A DNA stretch of 64,000 nt, from the NCBI RefSeq assembly GCF_018129405.1, contig NZ_JAFCLP010000006.1:186001-250000 (forward strand). Reading direction: 5' to 3'. Under the pieces are notes generated by a model. That model saw only the letters and a program-made list of their open reading frames with translations. It made no database searches and had not been told where the DNA came from. The position numbers were made by a program, and so were the translations under genes. Of the stretch, positions 20,817 to 29,232 are shown one piece after another. Source of the DNA: Bradyrhizobium iriomotense (GTDB taxonomy: Bacteria; Pseudomonadota; Alphaproteobacteria; Rhizobiales; Xanthobacteraceae). Within the stretch, counting starts at the first letter, position 1. Every line of letters starts with the position of its first letter.

Positions 20817-21518
20817 GTGAAGCTCGCGATTTTGCACGAACTCAATGCCGAGCGCGCCGCGCGTCGGCCCGTGATCCTGGTCACCGACACCGAGACCGGT
20901 GAGCAGCGCCTGGTGAAATCAGCGGATTTTGCCAAGGACCCGCTGCGCGCCGAGCTGGAGAAACAGCTTCGCATGGGCAAGAGCGCCAATGTCGAGGCCG
21001 GCGGCAAGAAGCTGTTCCTCAACGTCTACGCGCCGACGGCAAAGCTCGTCATCGTCGGCGCGGTCCATATCAGCCAGGCCCTGGCGCCGCTGGCGCGCTC
21101 GCTCGGCTATGACGTCACCGTCGTCGATCCCCGCACCGCGTTTGCAAGCCCCGAGCGCTTCCCCGACATTCCCCTGATCGCCGAGTGGCCCGACACGGCG
21201 CTACCGCCGCTCAATGTCGACGCCTATACGGCGTTCGTCGCCGTGACGCACGATCCCAAGATCGACGATCCCGCGCTGCTGCACGCCTTCGAGCGCAACT
21301 GCTTCTATATCGGCGCGCTCGGCTCGCGGAAGACGCATGCCAAGCGCGGCGACCGGTTGCGGGCTCAGGGCGCGAAGGAGAGCGACATCGCGCGTATCCA
21401 CGCGCCCATTGGCCTTGCGATCGGCGCGGTCTCGCCGTCCGAGATCGCCGTGGCGATCATGGCCGAGATCACGGCTGTGCTCCGCCTGCCTCCCAAAGAA
21501 AAAGAAGAAGCGGCATGA
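20817..21518 (+). CDS. XdhC Rossmann-domain protein
   Basis: 233 residues from a GTG start 3 bp after the previous stop. The C-terminal XdhC domain is clear: KLVIVGAVHISQALAPLA (Rossmann loop), VDPRTAFASPERFPD and IGALGSRKTHAKR, then RIHAPIGLAIGA. The first 60 residues have an XdhC-like beta segment (VILVTDTETGEQRLV) but not the cysteine motifs of the upstream protein. The two probably act together in MoCo maturation. Confidence 0.87.
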   Translation: MKLAILHELNAERAARRPVILVTDTETGEQRLVKSADFAKDPLRAELEKQLRMGKSANVEAGGKKLFLNVYAPTAKLVIVGAVHISQALAPLARSLGYDVTVVDPRTAFASPERFPDIPLIAEWPDTALPPLNVDAYTAFVAVTHDPKIDDPALLHAFERNCFYIGALGSRKTHAKRGDRLRAQGAKESDIARIHAPIGLAIGAVSPSEIAVAIMAEITAVLRLPPKEKEEAA

Positions 21519-23119
21519 AGTTCGGCCCGGCGAGCCCCAGGGATGCGATCGGCGGGGTGACCGTCCACACCCTGCGCCAGGGACCGCTGGTGCTGAAGAA
21601 AGGCACGACCATCGGACCTGCCGAGGTCGAGTCGCTCGAGCGCGCCGGCATCAAGGACATCGTCGTGGTGCGGATGGAGGCGGGCGACGTCTCCGAGGAC
21701 GTCGCGGCCGCCAGCATTGCGCTGGCCGTCGGCGGCGAGGGCATCCATGTCGAGCGCGCCTTCACCGGCCGCGCCAATCTGTTCGCCGCGCAGCCGGGCG
21801 TGCTGGTGATCGACCGCGCCGCGGTTGACCGCATCAACAATATCGACGAGGCCATTACCTTTGCCACGCTCACCGCCTACAAGCCGGTGGTCGAGGGCGA
21901 GATGGTCGGCACCGTCAAGATCATCCCGTTCGGCGTCGAGGGCACCTTGCGCGACGCCGCGGTGAAGGCGGCGGGCAAGGACGTGCTCAGAATCGCGCCT
22001 TACGTGATCCAGTGTGTCGGCGTCGTCTCGACGCTGCTGCCGGGCCTGTCGTCCAAGGTGGTCGACAAGACCCTGCGCGTCACCGCCGAGCGGCTGGCGC
22101 CGGCCGGCGCCAGCATCATCGCCGAGCGGCGGGTCCAGCACGACGAGCACGCACTGTCGGCCGCGATCAAGGAATTGCTCGCGCTCGGCGCCGAGCTCGT
22201 GATCGTGTTCGGGGCATCCGCGATCGCCGATCGCCGTGACGTGATCCCGGCGGCCGTCACCGGCATCGGCGGCGAGATCGAGCATTTCGGCATGCCGGTC
22301 GATCCCGGCAATCTCTTGCTGATCGCCCGCGCCGGCAATGTGCCGGTGCTGGGCGCGCCGGGCTGCGCGCGCTCGCCGGTCGAGAACGGGTTTGACTGGG
22401 TGTTGATGCGGCTCCTCGCCGGCATCAAGGTGACGCGGTCCGAGCTGATGGGCATGGGCGTCGGCGGCCTCTTGATGGAGATCGTGACGCGGCCGCAGCC
22501 GCGCGCGCAGCCGGAGACCGAGGGCAACAGCCAGGTCGCGGCCATCGTGCTCGCGGCCGGCCGTTCCACGCGTATGGGCGGACCGAACAAGCTGCTCGCC
22601 GAACTCGACGGCAAGAAGCTGGTGCGCATCGCGGCCGAGCAGGCGCTAGCTTCGAAAGCATCCGAGGTGATCGTCGTTACCGGCCATCAGACCGAGCTGG
22701 TCGAGCAGGCGCTAGAAGGCCTGAGGGTGAAATTCGTCAGGAATCCGGATTTCGCCGGCGGCATCGCCAGCTCGGTCAAGGCCGGCATCGCGGCTGTGCC
22801 CGAGACCTGCGACGGTGCCCTGGTTTGCCTCGGCGACATGCCGCTGATCGATGCCGGCCTGATCGATCGCCTGATCGACAGTTTTGCGCCGGACCGCGGC
22901 AATCTCATCGTCGTGCCCGTCAGCGAGGGCCGCCGCGGCAACCCCGTGCTGTGGTCGCGCCGCTTCTTCAAGGAGCTGATGACGCTCGACGGCGACGTCG
23001 GCGCGCGGCACTTGATCGCCAAACACACCGAGGCAGTCGCTGAAGTGCCCGTCGACGGTGAGAGCGCCTTCCTCGACATCGACACGCCGCAGGCGCTGGA
23101 AGCGGCGAGGCGGGGATGA
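21515..23119 (+). CDS. Molybdopterin-binding / MoCo cytidylyltransferase-like fusion
   Basis: 534 residues. The N-terminal about 330 residues form a MoCo-biosynthesis-type binding domain (RRDVIPAAVTGIGGEIEHFGMPVDPGN and VLGAPGCARSP motifs). The C-terminal about 190 form a MobA/MocA nucleotidyltransferase (VLAAGRSTRMGGPNKLL, CLGDMPLID, RRGNPVLW). It probably makes the cytosine-dinucleotide cofactor used by CO-dehydrogenase-type enzymes. Its ATG overlaps the previous stop as ATGA. It closes the cox-type cluster. Confidence 0.9.
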   Translation: MKFGPASPRDAIGGVTVHTLRQGPLVLKKGTTIGPAEVESLERAGIKDIVVVRMEAGDVSEDVAAASIALAVGGEGIHVERAFTGRANLFAAQPGVLVIDRAAVDRINNIDEAITFATLTAYKPVVEGEMVGTVKIIPFGVEGTLRDAAVKAAGKDVLRIAPYVIQCVGVVSTLLPGLSSKVVDKTLRVTAERLAPAGASIIAERRVQHDEHALSAAIKELLALGAELVIVFGASAIADRRDVIPAAVTGIGGEIEHFGMPVDPGNLLLIARAGNVPVLGAPGCARSPVENGFDWVLMRLLAGIKVTRSELMGMGVGGLLMEIVTRPQPRAQPETEGNSQVAAIVLAAGRSTRMGGPNKLLAELDGKKLVRIAAEQALASKASEVIVVTGHQTELVEQALEGLRVKFVRNPDFAGGIASSVKAGIAAVPETCDGALVCLGDMPLIDAGLIDRLIDSFAPDRGNLIVVPVSEGRRGNPVLWSRRFFKELMTLDGDVGARHLIAKHTEAVAEVPVDGESAFLDIDTPQALEAARRG

Positions 23120-23141
23120 AGGTGCCGTAAACGACGGTGCC

Positions 23142-23231
23142 GTAGGGTGGGCAAAGGCGCGTAGCGCCGTGCCCACCATCTCTTCGTTGCGATCGACAAT
23201 TGGTGGGCACGCTGCGCTTTGCCCACCGTAC
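23142..23231. repeat. Palindromic intergenic repeat, family GTAGGGTGGGCA
   Basis: Contains GTAGGGTGGGCAAAGGCGC, GTGCCCACCATCTCTTCG, then GGTGGGCACGCTGCG and GCCCACCGTAC. A diverged copy is at 55010. Confidence 0.75.
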
Positions 23232-23332
23232 GGCATCTCCCGTTCCTCCCGATTTCAACCACCCGTTCACCATCTGGAAACGACCGCCGCTTAGAGTTGC
23301 CGCCACCTGCCTTGGGGGTGAGGGGTTTTTCC

Positions 23333-23722
23333 ATGGCTTCGAACGTCGTCGCGCGCCGTTGCGCGATGTTTTTCTTTGCGCTGTCGGTCTGTGTCGCCGG
23401 TGCGCGTCACATCACGCACGCGCATGCCGCCGGCGCCTTCGCAGTCGGCAAGTGCGGTGCCTATGGCCAGGCCTTTGACTACGGCGCCGAGCACGAGGCC
23501 CGCGCCGCGGCGCAGAAGCAGTGCAAGGGCGATTGCACGACGGTGACGATGAAGCGCGCTTGCGCGGCGATGTCGGTCGATCTCGCCAACCCCTGCGGCG
23601 CCTATGGTTATGCGGTCAAGCCGAAGATTTCCGCTTCTCTCAATGCCGCCACGCGCGAATGCTACAAGTACGGCGGCAAGGAGTGCGTGATCCGCGCCTG
23701 GGCCTGCGACGCCAAGGGCTGA
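23333..23722 (+). CDS. Secreted Cys-rich small protein (DUF4189-like)
   Basis: 129 residues with a signal peptide (hydrophobic ~10-25, Ala-rich cleavage near HAHA). The mature part has seven or more cysteines and two repeated CGAYGxA segments, matching the DUF4189 pattern: FAVGKCGAYGQAFDYG, then NPCGAYGYAV. Probably periplasmic or extracellular with disulfides. The start is chosen for the purine-rich leader GGGGGTGAGGGG and the signal peptide. Confidence 0.75.
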   Translation: MASNVVARRCAMFFFALSVCVAGARHITHAHAAGAFAVGKCGAYGQAFDYGAEHEARAAAQKQCKGDCTTVTMKRACAAMSVDLANPCGAYGYAVKPKISASLNAATRECYKYGGKECVIRAWACDAKG

Positions 23723-23734
23723 ATTTCTCTTGCT

Positions 23735-23833
23735 GTCATTCCGGGGCGATGCGTAGCATCGAACCCGGAATCCATAACCACTATCGGGAGTATGGATTCC
23801 GGGCTCGCGCCAAGTGGCGCGCCCCGGAATGAC
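23735..23833. repeat. Palindromic repeat forming the leader of the DUF2000 gene
   Basis: GTCATTCCGGGGCGATGCG at the left, GCGCCCCGGAATGACAG at the right, with inner ACCCGGAATCCAT and ATGGATTCCGGG arms. It ends 13 bp before the next ATG. Confidence 0.88.
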
Positions 23834-23846
23834 AGTCGAGGAAACC

Positions 23847-24257
23847 ATGCAGTTCGATACCAAGATCGCCGTCGTGATCCGCACCGATCTTCAGGCGTGG
23901 CAGAAGCTCAACGTTGCGGCCTTTCTCACCAGCGGTATCGCGGCTGCGTTTCCCGAATGCATCGGCGAGCCCTATGAGGACGCTTCAAGCACGAAATATC
24001 TCTCGCTGATCGGCCAGCCGATCCTGATTTACGGCGCCGATGGTCCCGCCCTGTCGCGCGCGCTCGATCGCGCGCTCACCCGCAACGTCAAGCCGGCGGT
24101 CTACACCGAGGACATGTTCAAGACCACGCATGATGCCGCCAATCGCGAGGCGGTGAGGGCGGTAGCGCGCGCCGATCTCAATCTCGTCGGCATCGCGATG
24201 CGCGCCGAGCGCAAGGTGATCGACAAGATCGTCGACGGCCTCAAGTTCCACAGCTGA
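23847..24257 (+). CDS. DUF2000 domain protein
   Basis: 136 residues. The frame FDTKIAVVIRTDLQAWQKLNVAAFLTSG and the later REAVRAVARADLNLVGIAMRAERK match the DUF2000 family, which has a peptidyl-tRNA-hydrolase-2-like fold and no established function. GTCGAGGAAACC provides the ribosome binding site and directly follows a palindromic repeat. Confidence 0.8.
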   Translation: MQFDTKIAVVIRTDLQAWQKLNVAAFLTSGIAAAFPECIGEPYEDASSTKYLSLIGQPILIYGADGPALSRALDRALTRNVKPAVYTEDMFKTTHDAANREAVRAVARADLNLVGIAMRAERKVIDKIVDGLKFHS

Positions 24258-24332
24258 CAGGTCTGTCGCGCGTCGCCGCGTTGTCATCGCGATGTCACGA
24301 TGGCGCGAGCGCTTGCGTAAACTTTGTGCGGT

Positions 24333-24346
24333 TTGACTCCAATCAA
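24333..24346 (+). promoter_or_regulatory. FixK/FNR-like box
   Basis: TTGACTCCAATCAA fits the rhizobial FixK2 pattern TTG(A/C)-N6-(T/G)CAA. It lies 56 bp upstream of the alcohol dehydrogenase ATG, a suitable distance for activation. It implies induction at low oxygen; this is inference from the motif. Confidence 0.6.
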
Positions 24347-24401
24347 AGGCGCATGGCCCGTCGCCGCTAGTCTGTTGCCGCAATTGAAACGGAGCAGACC
24401 C

Positions 24402-25427
24402 ATGCCGACCATGAAAGCCGCAGTCGTCAGACAATTCGGCAAGCCGCTGGTGATCGAGGACGTGCCGGTGCCGCAGCCCGGTCCCGGCGAGGTCCTGGTC
24501 AAGGTCAAGGCCTGCGGTGTCTGCCACACCGATCTGCACGCCGCCTCAGGCGACTGGCCGGTGAAGCCGGTTCCGCCCTTCATCCCCGGCCATGAAGCCG
24601 CCGGCGTCGTCGCAGCGCTCGGACCCGGTGTGAAGAATCTGAAGGTGGGCGATGCTGTCGGCGTCGCCTGGCTGCACGACGCCTGCATGTCGTGCGAATA
24701 TTGCGAGACCGGCTGGGAGACGCTGTGCGAGCACCAGCACAACACTGGCTACAGCGTGAACGGCGGCTTCGCCGAATACGTCATCGCATCGGCTGCCTTC
24801 GCGGCCAAGCTGCCGGCGACGATCGATTTCGCGGGCGTCGCGCCGATCCTGTGCGCCGGCGTCACCACTTACAAGGGCTTGAAGGAGACCGAGGCGAGGC
24901 CGGGCGAGTGGGTCGTGATCTCGGGCGTCGGCGGGCTCGGCCACGTCGCGGTCCAATACGCCAAGGCGATGGGACTCAAGGTCGCGGCTATCGATATCGC
25001 CGAAGACAAGCTCAAGCTCGCACGCGAGACTGGCGCCGATCTCGCCGTGAACGCGCTTGCGGCTGACGCGGTCGACAAGGTGCTGGCCGCGACCGGGGGC
25101 GGGGCGCACGGTGTGCTGGTGACAGCGGTCTCGACTCCGGCATTCGCCCAGGCGCTGAAGATGGTCCGGCGGAAAGGCACCGTCAGTCTCGTCGGCCTTC
25201 CGCCGGGCGAATTCCCGACGCCGATCTTCGACGTCGTGCTCAAGCGCATCACGGTGCGCGGCTCCATCGTCGGTACCCGCCGCGACCTCGACGAAGCCAT
25301 CGCCTTCGCTGCCGACGGCAAGGTCAAGGCCGAAGTGACCAAGGTGCCGCTCACTGAGATCAACAACGTCTTCGACAGCATGAAGGCCGGCAAGATCGAA
25401 GGCCGCATGGTGCTGGATTTTGCCTAA
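24402..25427 (+). CDS. adhP: Zinc-dependent alcohol dehydrogenase AdhP type
   Basis: 341 residues, medium-chain dehydrogenase. Catalytic zinc ligands C41 and H64 ([16 protein letters not shown]), structural zinc ligands C95, C98, C101 and C109, and NAD-binding loop [15 protein letters not shown]. The length and motifs fit AdhP, which interconverts primary alcohols and aldehydes with NAD(H). GGAG precedes the ATG at 24402. The FixK-like box upstream suggests fermentative or microoxic use. Confidence 0.92.
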   Translation: MPTMKAAVVRQFGKPLVIEDVPVPQPGPGEVLVKVKACGVCHTDLHAASGDWPVKPVPPFIPGHEAAGVVAALGPGVKNLKVGDAVGVAWLHDACMSCEYCETGWETLCEHQHNTGYSVNGGFAEYVIASAAFAAKLPATIDFAGVAPILCAGVTTYKGLKETEARPGEWVVISGVGGLGHVAVQYAKAMGLKVAAIDIAEDKLKLARETGADLAVNALAADAVDKVLAATGGGAHGVLVTAVSTPAFAQALKMVRRKGTVSLVGLPPGEFPTPIFDVVLKRITVRGSIVGTRRDLDEAIAFAADGKVKAEVTKVPLTEINNVFDSMKAGKIEGRMVLDFA

Positions 25428-25494
25428 AGCGTTTTCGAGCGAAGTGGATACCGGTTCGCGTCAAGAAAACGCGTCAACACAAGAATCCAGCGCC

Positions 25495-25908
25495 TCACCC
25501 CGGCGGCATCCCTTCGAATTTCGGCAAGTCCGGATCGAGCGGATCCCAGCCATGTCCGCGCGCGGCGTAGGTCACCGCCTGCGGCTTGTAGCGGGCGGGC
25601 TCGTCGAGGCTCGCGGCGCGGATGGTGAAAACATCGGGCATGGCAGCGAAGGTCATGTAGACCGGCAGGCCGCACTGCGGACAGAAGCCGCGCGTCTTCA
25701 CGTTGCCGCTGTCGCCGACCATGTCCCAGTGCTTCGCCTCGCCGCTCAGTGTGACGCCGGCGCGCGCGAACGTGGCGTAAGAGCCGTGGCCGCTGCCGCT
25801 TTCCCGCTGGCAGTCCCGGCACTGGCAGTGATTGCTGAACAGCGGCTCACCGACAATCGAATAGCGGATCGCGCCGCAGGCGCAGCCGCCGGTATAGGGC
25901 TTGTCCAT
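25495..25908 (-). CDS. GFA family protein (glutathione-dependent formaldehyde-activating-like)
   Basis: 137 residues. Zinc-binding cysteines of the GFA fold are visible: GGCACGAIRY, HCQCRDCQRESG and FCPQCGLPVY. Members bind zinc; only some act on S-hydroxymethylglutathione. Third gene of a leftward arsR-SRPBCC-GFA set, 12 bp after the SRPBCC gene, so it may serve the same induced response. Confidence 0.85.
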   Translation of the reverse strand: MDKPYTGGCACGAIRYSIVGEPLFSNHCQCRDCQRESGSGHGSYATFARAGVTLSGEAKHWDMVGDSGNVKTRGFCPQCGLPVYMTFAAMPDVFTIRAASLDEPARYKPQAVTYAARGHGWDPLDPDLPKFEGMPPG

Positions 25909-25920
25909 CGCGATATCTCC

Positions 25921-26382
25921 TCACTCTTCGCCGCTGATCTCGTCGAGCTGGCGGACAACCTTCTTCCAGCCGCCGCTCATCACCGTGTAGGCCCACTCGT
26001 TCCTGGGCAGGACGAAGCCCGCATGAACCAGGCTGATCCGCGTGCCGGCTTCGACCGGCGTGAGGGACCAGGTCACGACGGTGTCGAGCGGCGCGCCGTA
26101 ACCGGTGTTGCGCGCATGGCCGCCCTTCCAGGCGTAGACGAGGCGGCGGTTGGGCACGACTTCCAGGACCCGGCAATGGATCACGCCGTCCCAGTTGCCG
26201 CCCGGTTTGGTCTGGAACGTGAAGGCCTTGCCTTCGACGGCTTCAAAGCCGGTCGGCTGCATCAGCCAGCGGGCGATCAGCTGCGCGCTGGTCAGCGCCT
26301 TCCAGATCGTCTCGGCCGTGTGAGGGAAGACCTCGTCGATGACGATGTCTTTGGTTTCGGCTTTCAACGCGGCTGCACTCAC
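25921..26382 (-). CDS. SRPBCC (AHSA1-type) protein
   Basis: 153 residues with the START-like AHSA1 pattern: VFPHTAETIWKALTSAQLIARWLMQPTGFE at the start, TWSLTPVEAGTRISLVHAGF near the end. Starts with GTG overlapping the regulator's stop codon (GTGA), so translation is coupled. ArsR-SRPBCC pairs are widespread; the ligand is unknown. Confidence 0.88.
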   Translation of the reverse strand: MSAAALKAETKDIVIDEVFPHTAETIWKALTSAQLIARWLMQPTGFEAVEGKAFTFQTKPGGNWDGVIHCRVLEVVPNRRLVYAWKGGHARNTGYGAPLDTVVTWSLTPVEAGTRISLVHAGFVLPRNEWAYTVMSGGWKKVVRQLDEISGEE

Positions 26383-26714
26383 GGATCGATCTCCTTCAAC
26401 AGGTCACGCAGGTTCTGGAAGCGCTCGCGCCAGAAGACGCCGTAATGATCCATCCAGGTCACCAGCGGCTCGAGTCCTTGCGGCGCGGCGCGGTAGTAGA
26501 CGTTGCGGCCCTCGGCGCGCTCGGCGACGAGGCCAGCCTGTTTCAGCGACTTCAGGTGCTGCGAGACGGCTCCTTGCGTGACGCCGCTGCCGCGCGTCAG
26601 CGCGGCGACGCTGATCTCCTTGCTCTCGAACACTCGCTCGAACACAGCGCGCCGCGTCGGATCGGCGAGGGCGCGCATGACGGCGGTGACGGGGTTTGGG
26701 GCGGCTTCAATCAT
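26379..26714 (-). CDS. ArsR-family transcriptional regulator
   Basis: 111 residues. Winged-helix pattern LADPTRRAVFERVF, then VTQGAVSQHLKSLKQAGLVAERAEGRNVYYR. It lacks the CxC metal-binding helix of ArsR/SmtB, like other SRPBCC-linked members. ATG 26714 is preferred to a TTG three codons earlier. Likely represses its own operon through the palindrome 20-40 bp upstream. Confidence 0.9.
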   Translation of the reverse strand: MIEAAPNPVTAVMRALADPTRRAVFERVFESKEISVAALTRGSGVTQGAVSQHLKSLKQAGLVAERAEGRNVYYRAAPQGLEPLVTWMDHYGVFWRERFQNLRDLLKEIDP

Positions 26715-26723
26715 GCAATTCAA

Positions 26724-26755
26724 TTAGCATCGGCTAATGCATTAGTCAAGGCTAA
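26724..26755 (-). promoter_or_regulatory. Candidate ArsR operator
   Basis: An AT-rich block holding the perfect 12-bp palindrome CTAATGCATTAG (26734-26745), flanked by TTAGC at 26724-26728 and GCTAA at 26751-26755, themselves inverted. Position just upstream of the arsR-type start codon suits an autorepressor site. Confidence 0.55.
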
Positions 26756-26787
26756 TTCATTCGCCGAAATAGGGCTGCCTCACTGAC

Positions 26788-26816
26788 TTGACAATGACTG
26801 ACCAGTCAGTCATATT
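26788..26816 (+). promoter_or_regulatory. tetR promoter with operator between -35 and -10
   Basis: A -35 TTGACA (26788-26793) and a -10-like CATATT (26811-26816) are 17 bp apart. The spacer is filled by a 20-bp inverted repeat at 26794-26813 (arms ATGACTGAC/GTCAGTCAT, 2-bp centre). The predicted start of transcription falls at or within a base of the tetR ATG at 26823, and no Shine-Dalgarno is present. Confidence 0.65.
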
Positions 26817-26822
26817 TGTAGA

Positions 26823-27518
26823 ATGACCAAGAAGCCAACCCAAGCCGCCTTGCCGTCCGCAACTCGCGCCAGCGCGAAGGGCCCTGCGCCTGCTGGCAGT
26901 GAGGAGGTACCCGCCTCGAACCGCGCTGCACGCGCGGCGGAGCGGCGTGCGGCGATCGTGGAGGCGGCGATGGAGGAATTCATCGCGCGCGGCTTTGCCG
27001 CGACGCGGCTCGACGACATCGCCAAGCGCGCGGGCGTTGCCAAGGGCACGATCTACCTGCACTTCAAGGACAAGGAATCGATGTTCGAAGAGCTGGTGCG
27101 CATCGTCATCGTGCCTGTGGTGGCGCGGCTGACGACGCTGCCGCCGCCGGCGGGTTCGGTGCGCGATCTCATCGAGAGTTTCGCCGGCAACTTCCTGAAG
27201 GAGGTGATCGGCACCAGGCGCGGCGATCTCGTCCGCCTGATCGTGGCGGAGGGGCCGCGCTTTCCTTCGGTCGCCGACTTCTACTACCGCGAGGTGGTCT
27301 CGCGCGGGATCGCCGCCATGCGCGCGCTGATCGAGCTCGGCATTGCCCGCGGCGAGATCCGCGAAAAGGATCTCGCGCGCTATCCGCAGATCCTGGTCGC
27401 GCCCGCGATGATCGCGGTGATCTGGCAGAGCCTGTTTGCACGGCATGCGCCGCTCGACGCGCAGGACATGCTGCGCGTTCATCTTGATTTGATTTTTGGC
27501 GAACGGAGGACGACATGA
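26823..27518 (+). CDS. TetR-family repressor of the efflux operon
   Basis: 231 residues. A basic, Ala-rich N-terminal arm of about 38 residues precedes the HTH (AIVEAAMEEFIARGFAATRLDDIAKRAG then GTIYLHFKDKESMF). The C-terminal domain resembles AcrR-type TetR_C. Its stop overlaps the next start (ATGA), so it is the first gene of a tetR-MFP-ABC-permease operon and probably autoregulated at the site immediately upstream. It may be translated from a leaderless mRNA. Confidence 0.9.
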   Translation: MTKKPTQAALPSATRASAKGPAPAGSEEVPASNRAARAAERRAAIVEAAMEEFIARGFAATRLDDIAKRAGVAKGTIYLHFKDKESMFEELVRIVIVPVVARLTTLPPPAGSVRDLIESFAGNFLKEVIGTRRGDLVRLIVAEGPRFPSVADFYYREVVSRGIAAMRALIELGIARGEIREKDLARYPQILVAPAMIAVIWQSLFARHAPLDAQDMLRVHLDLIFGERRTT

Positions 27519-28303
27519 CGTCGTCGCGGGTATTTTCTGCATTTGCTTTGGCGCTCGTGCTCGCAACCGGCCTTGCTGCCTGTAACGAGAAGCGCGATCC
27601 GGGTTTCCAGGGCTGGGTCGAGGCCGACATGATCTATGTCAGCCCTGATGAAGCGGGCCGGGTGACGAAGCTCAACATACGCGAGGGCGACGAGGTCAAG
27701 GTCGGCGATCAGCTCTATTCCGTCGACGACGACCTCCAGCTCGCCGATCTCAACCAGAACAAGGCGACGCTGGCGAATGCACAGCAGACCTACGACCGCG
27801 CGGCCTCGCTCAGCAAGACCGGGGCGGGCACGCAGGCCAATCTCGATTCCGCCGTGTCCGCTCTGCGCGTGGCGGAAGCGCGGGTGGCGACGTCGGAGAC
27901 GCGGATGGCGCGGCGCAAGGGCTTTGCGCCCGTCGCCGGCACGATCCAGCAAATCTATTTCCGCGAGGGCGAGATGGTGGCGGCGCAGCGGCCGGTGCTC
28001 TCGATCATGCCGCCCGGCAACATGAAGCTGCGCTTCTTCGTGCCGGAGACCGAGCTGCCGAAGCTTACGATCGGCGACACGGTGCGGATCGCCTGCGACA
28101 ATTGCGCGGCCGATCTCACCGCGAAGATCTACTTCATCGCGACCTCGGCCGAATACACCCCGCCTGTCATCTACAGCCTCGAGGAGCGCAACAAGCTGGT
28201 CTATCTGATCCAGGCGCGACCCTCGCGTCCCGACGCTCTTCGTGTCGGGCAGCCGATCGACGTCTACCTCAACCCCAAGACACCCGTGGCGGACAAGCGA
28301 TGA
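27515..28303 (+). CDS. HlyD-type membrane fusion lipoprotein
   Basis: 262 residues. Lipobox LAAC near residue 25, then a HlyD-type barrel-sandwich pattern (GWVEADMIYVSPDEAGRVTKLNIREGDEVKVGDQL) and a short coiled-coil hairpin (residues ~75-125). It should link the inner-membrane ABC exporter to an outer-membrane channel; no TolC gene is adjacent. Confidence 0.88.
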   Translation: MTSSRVFSAFALALVLATGLAACNEKRDPGFQGWVEADMIYVSPDEAGRVTKLNIREGDEVKVGDQLYSVDDDLQLADLNQNKATLANAQQTYDRAASLSKTGAGTQANLDSAVSALRVAEARVATSETRMARRKGFAPVAGTIQQIYFREGEMVAAQRPVLSIMPPGNMKLRFFVPETELPKLTIGDTVRIACDNCAADLTAKIYFIATSAEYTPPVIYSLEERNKLVYLIQARPSRPDALRVGQPIDVYLNPKTPVADKR

Positions 28304-29232
28304 ACGGCGGCAACGGCATCGCAATCGACGTCAAGGGACTGTCGAAATCATTCGGCGGCCGCGAGGTCGTGCATGATCTGTCGATGCAGGTGAAGCGCGG
28401 CTCGATCTACGGCTTCCTCGGGCCCAACGGCTCGGGCAAGACCACCACCATCCGCATCCTCTGCGGCCTGCTCACGCCCGACAGCGGCGAGGGCACCTGT
28501 CTCGGCTACGACATCCGGCGTGATGCCGAGAAGATCAAGCGCCAGGTCGGCTACATGACCCAGCGCTTCAGCCTTTACCAGGACCTGTCGGTGCGCGAGA
28601 ATCTCGAATTCGTCGCGCGGCTCTATGGCCTCACTGACGCCCGCGGCGTTGCACGCGACATGATCAAGCGGCTCGGGCTCTCGGGGCGCGAGGAGCAGCT
28701 TGCCGGCGAGCTCTCCGGCGGCTGGAAGCAGCGGCTGGCACTCGGGGCCTGCACGTTGCCTAGTCCAAAGCTGCTGTTGCTGGACGAGCCGACGGCAGGC
28801 GTCGATCCCAAGGCGCGGCGCGATTTCTGGAACGAGATCCATGCGCTCGCGGCCGACGGCCTCACCGTGCTGGTCTCGACCCACTACATGGACGAAGCCG
28901 AGCGCTGTCACGAGATCGCTTACATCGCCTACGGCCATCTCTTGGCGCACGGCACGGTCGAGGAGGTGATCGCGAAGTCGGCGCTGACGACCTACACCGT
29001 CACGGGCGAGGATCTGAACGGGCTCCCGGCCGCGCTCACCGGCAAGCCGGGCGTGGACATGGTGGCGCCGTTCGGTACCTCGCTGCACGTCTCCGGCCGC
29101 GACGTCGCGGCGCTCGAAGCCAGCATCGCGCCGTGGCGCGAGAAAAGCGAGCTGCATTGGCAGAAGTCGTCGCCATCGCTCGAGGACGTCTTCATCGAGC
29201 TGATGAGCCGCTCCAGGGACAACTTCCAATGA
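28300..29232 (+). CDS. ABC exporter ATPase
   Basis: 310 residues. Walker A GPNGSGKTTT, signature LSGGWKQRLALG, Walker B LLLLDEPTAGVDP, H-loop STHYMDEAERC. The C-terminal about 80 residues are the extension common in YbhF/DrrA-like drug exporters. ATG at 28300 overlaps the previous stop codon. Confidence 0.92.
   Translation: MNGGNGIAIDVKGLSKSFGGREVVHDLSMQVKRGSIYGFLGPNGSGKTTTIRILCGLLTPDSGEGTCLGYDIRRDAEKIKRQVGYMTQRFSLYQDLSVRENLEFVARLYGLTDARGVARDMIKRLGLSGREEQLAGELSGGWKQRLALGACTLPSPKLLLLDEPTAGVDPKARRDFWNEIHALAADGLTVLVSTHYMDEAERCHEIAYIAYGHLLAHGTVEEVIAKSALTTYTVTGEDLNGLPAALTGKPGVDMVAPFGTSLHVSGRDVAALEASIAPWREKSELHWQKSSPSLEDVFIELMSRSRDNFQ

Noticed and set aside
24301-24320. Sigma-54 promoter before adhP
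   Set aside because: TGGCGCGAGCGCTTGC has GG and GC 11 bases apart, not 10, so it does not fit; the FixK-like box is the better candidate.
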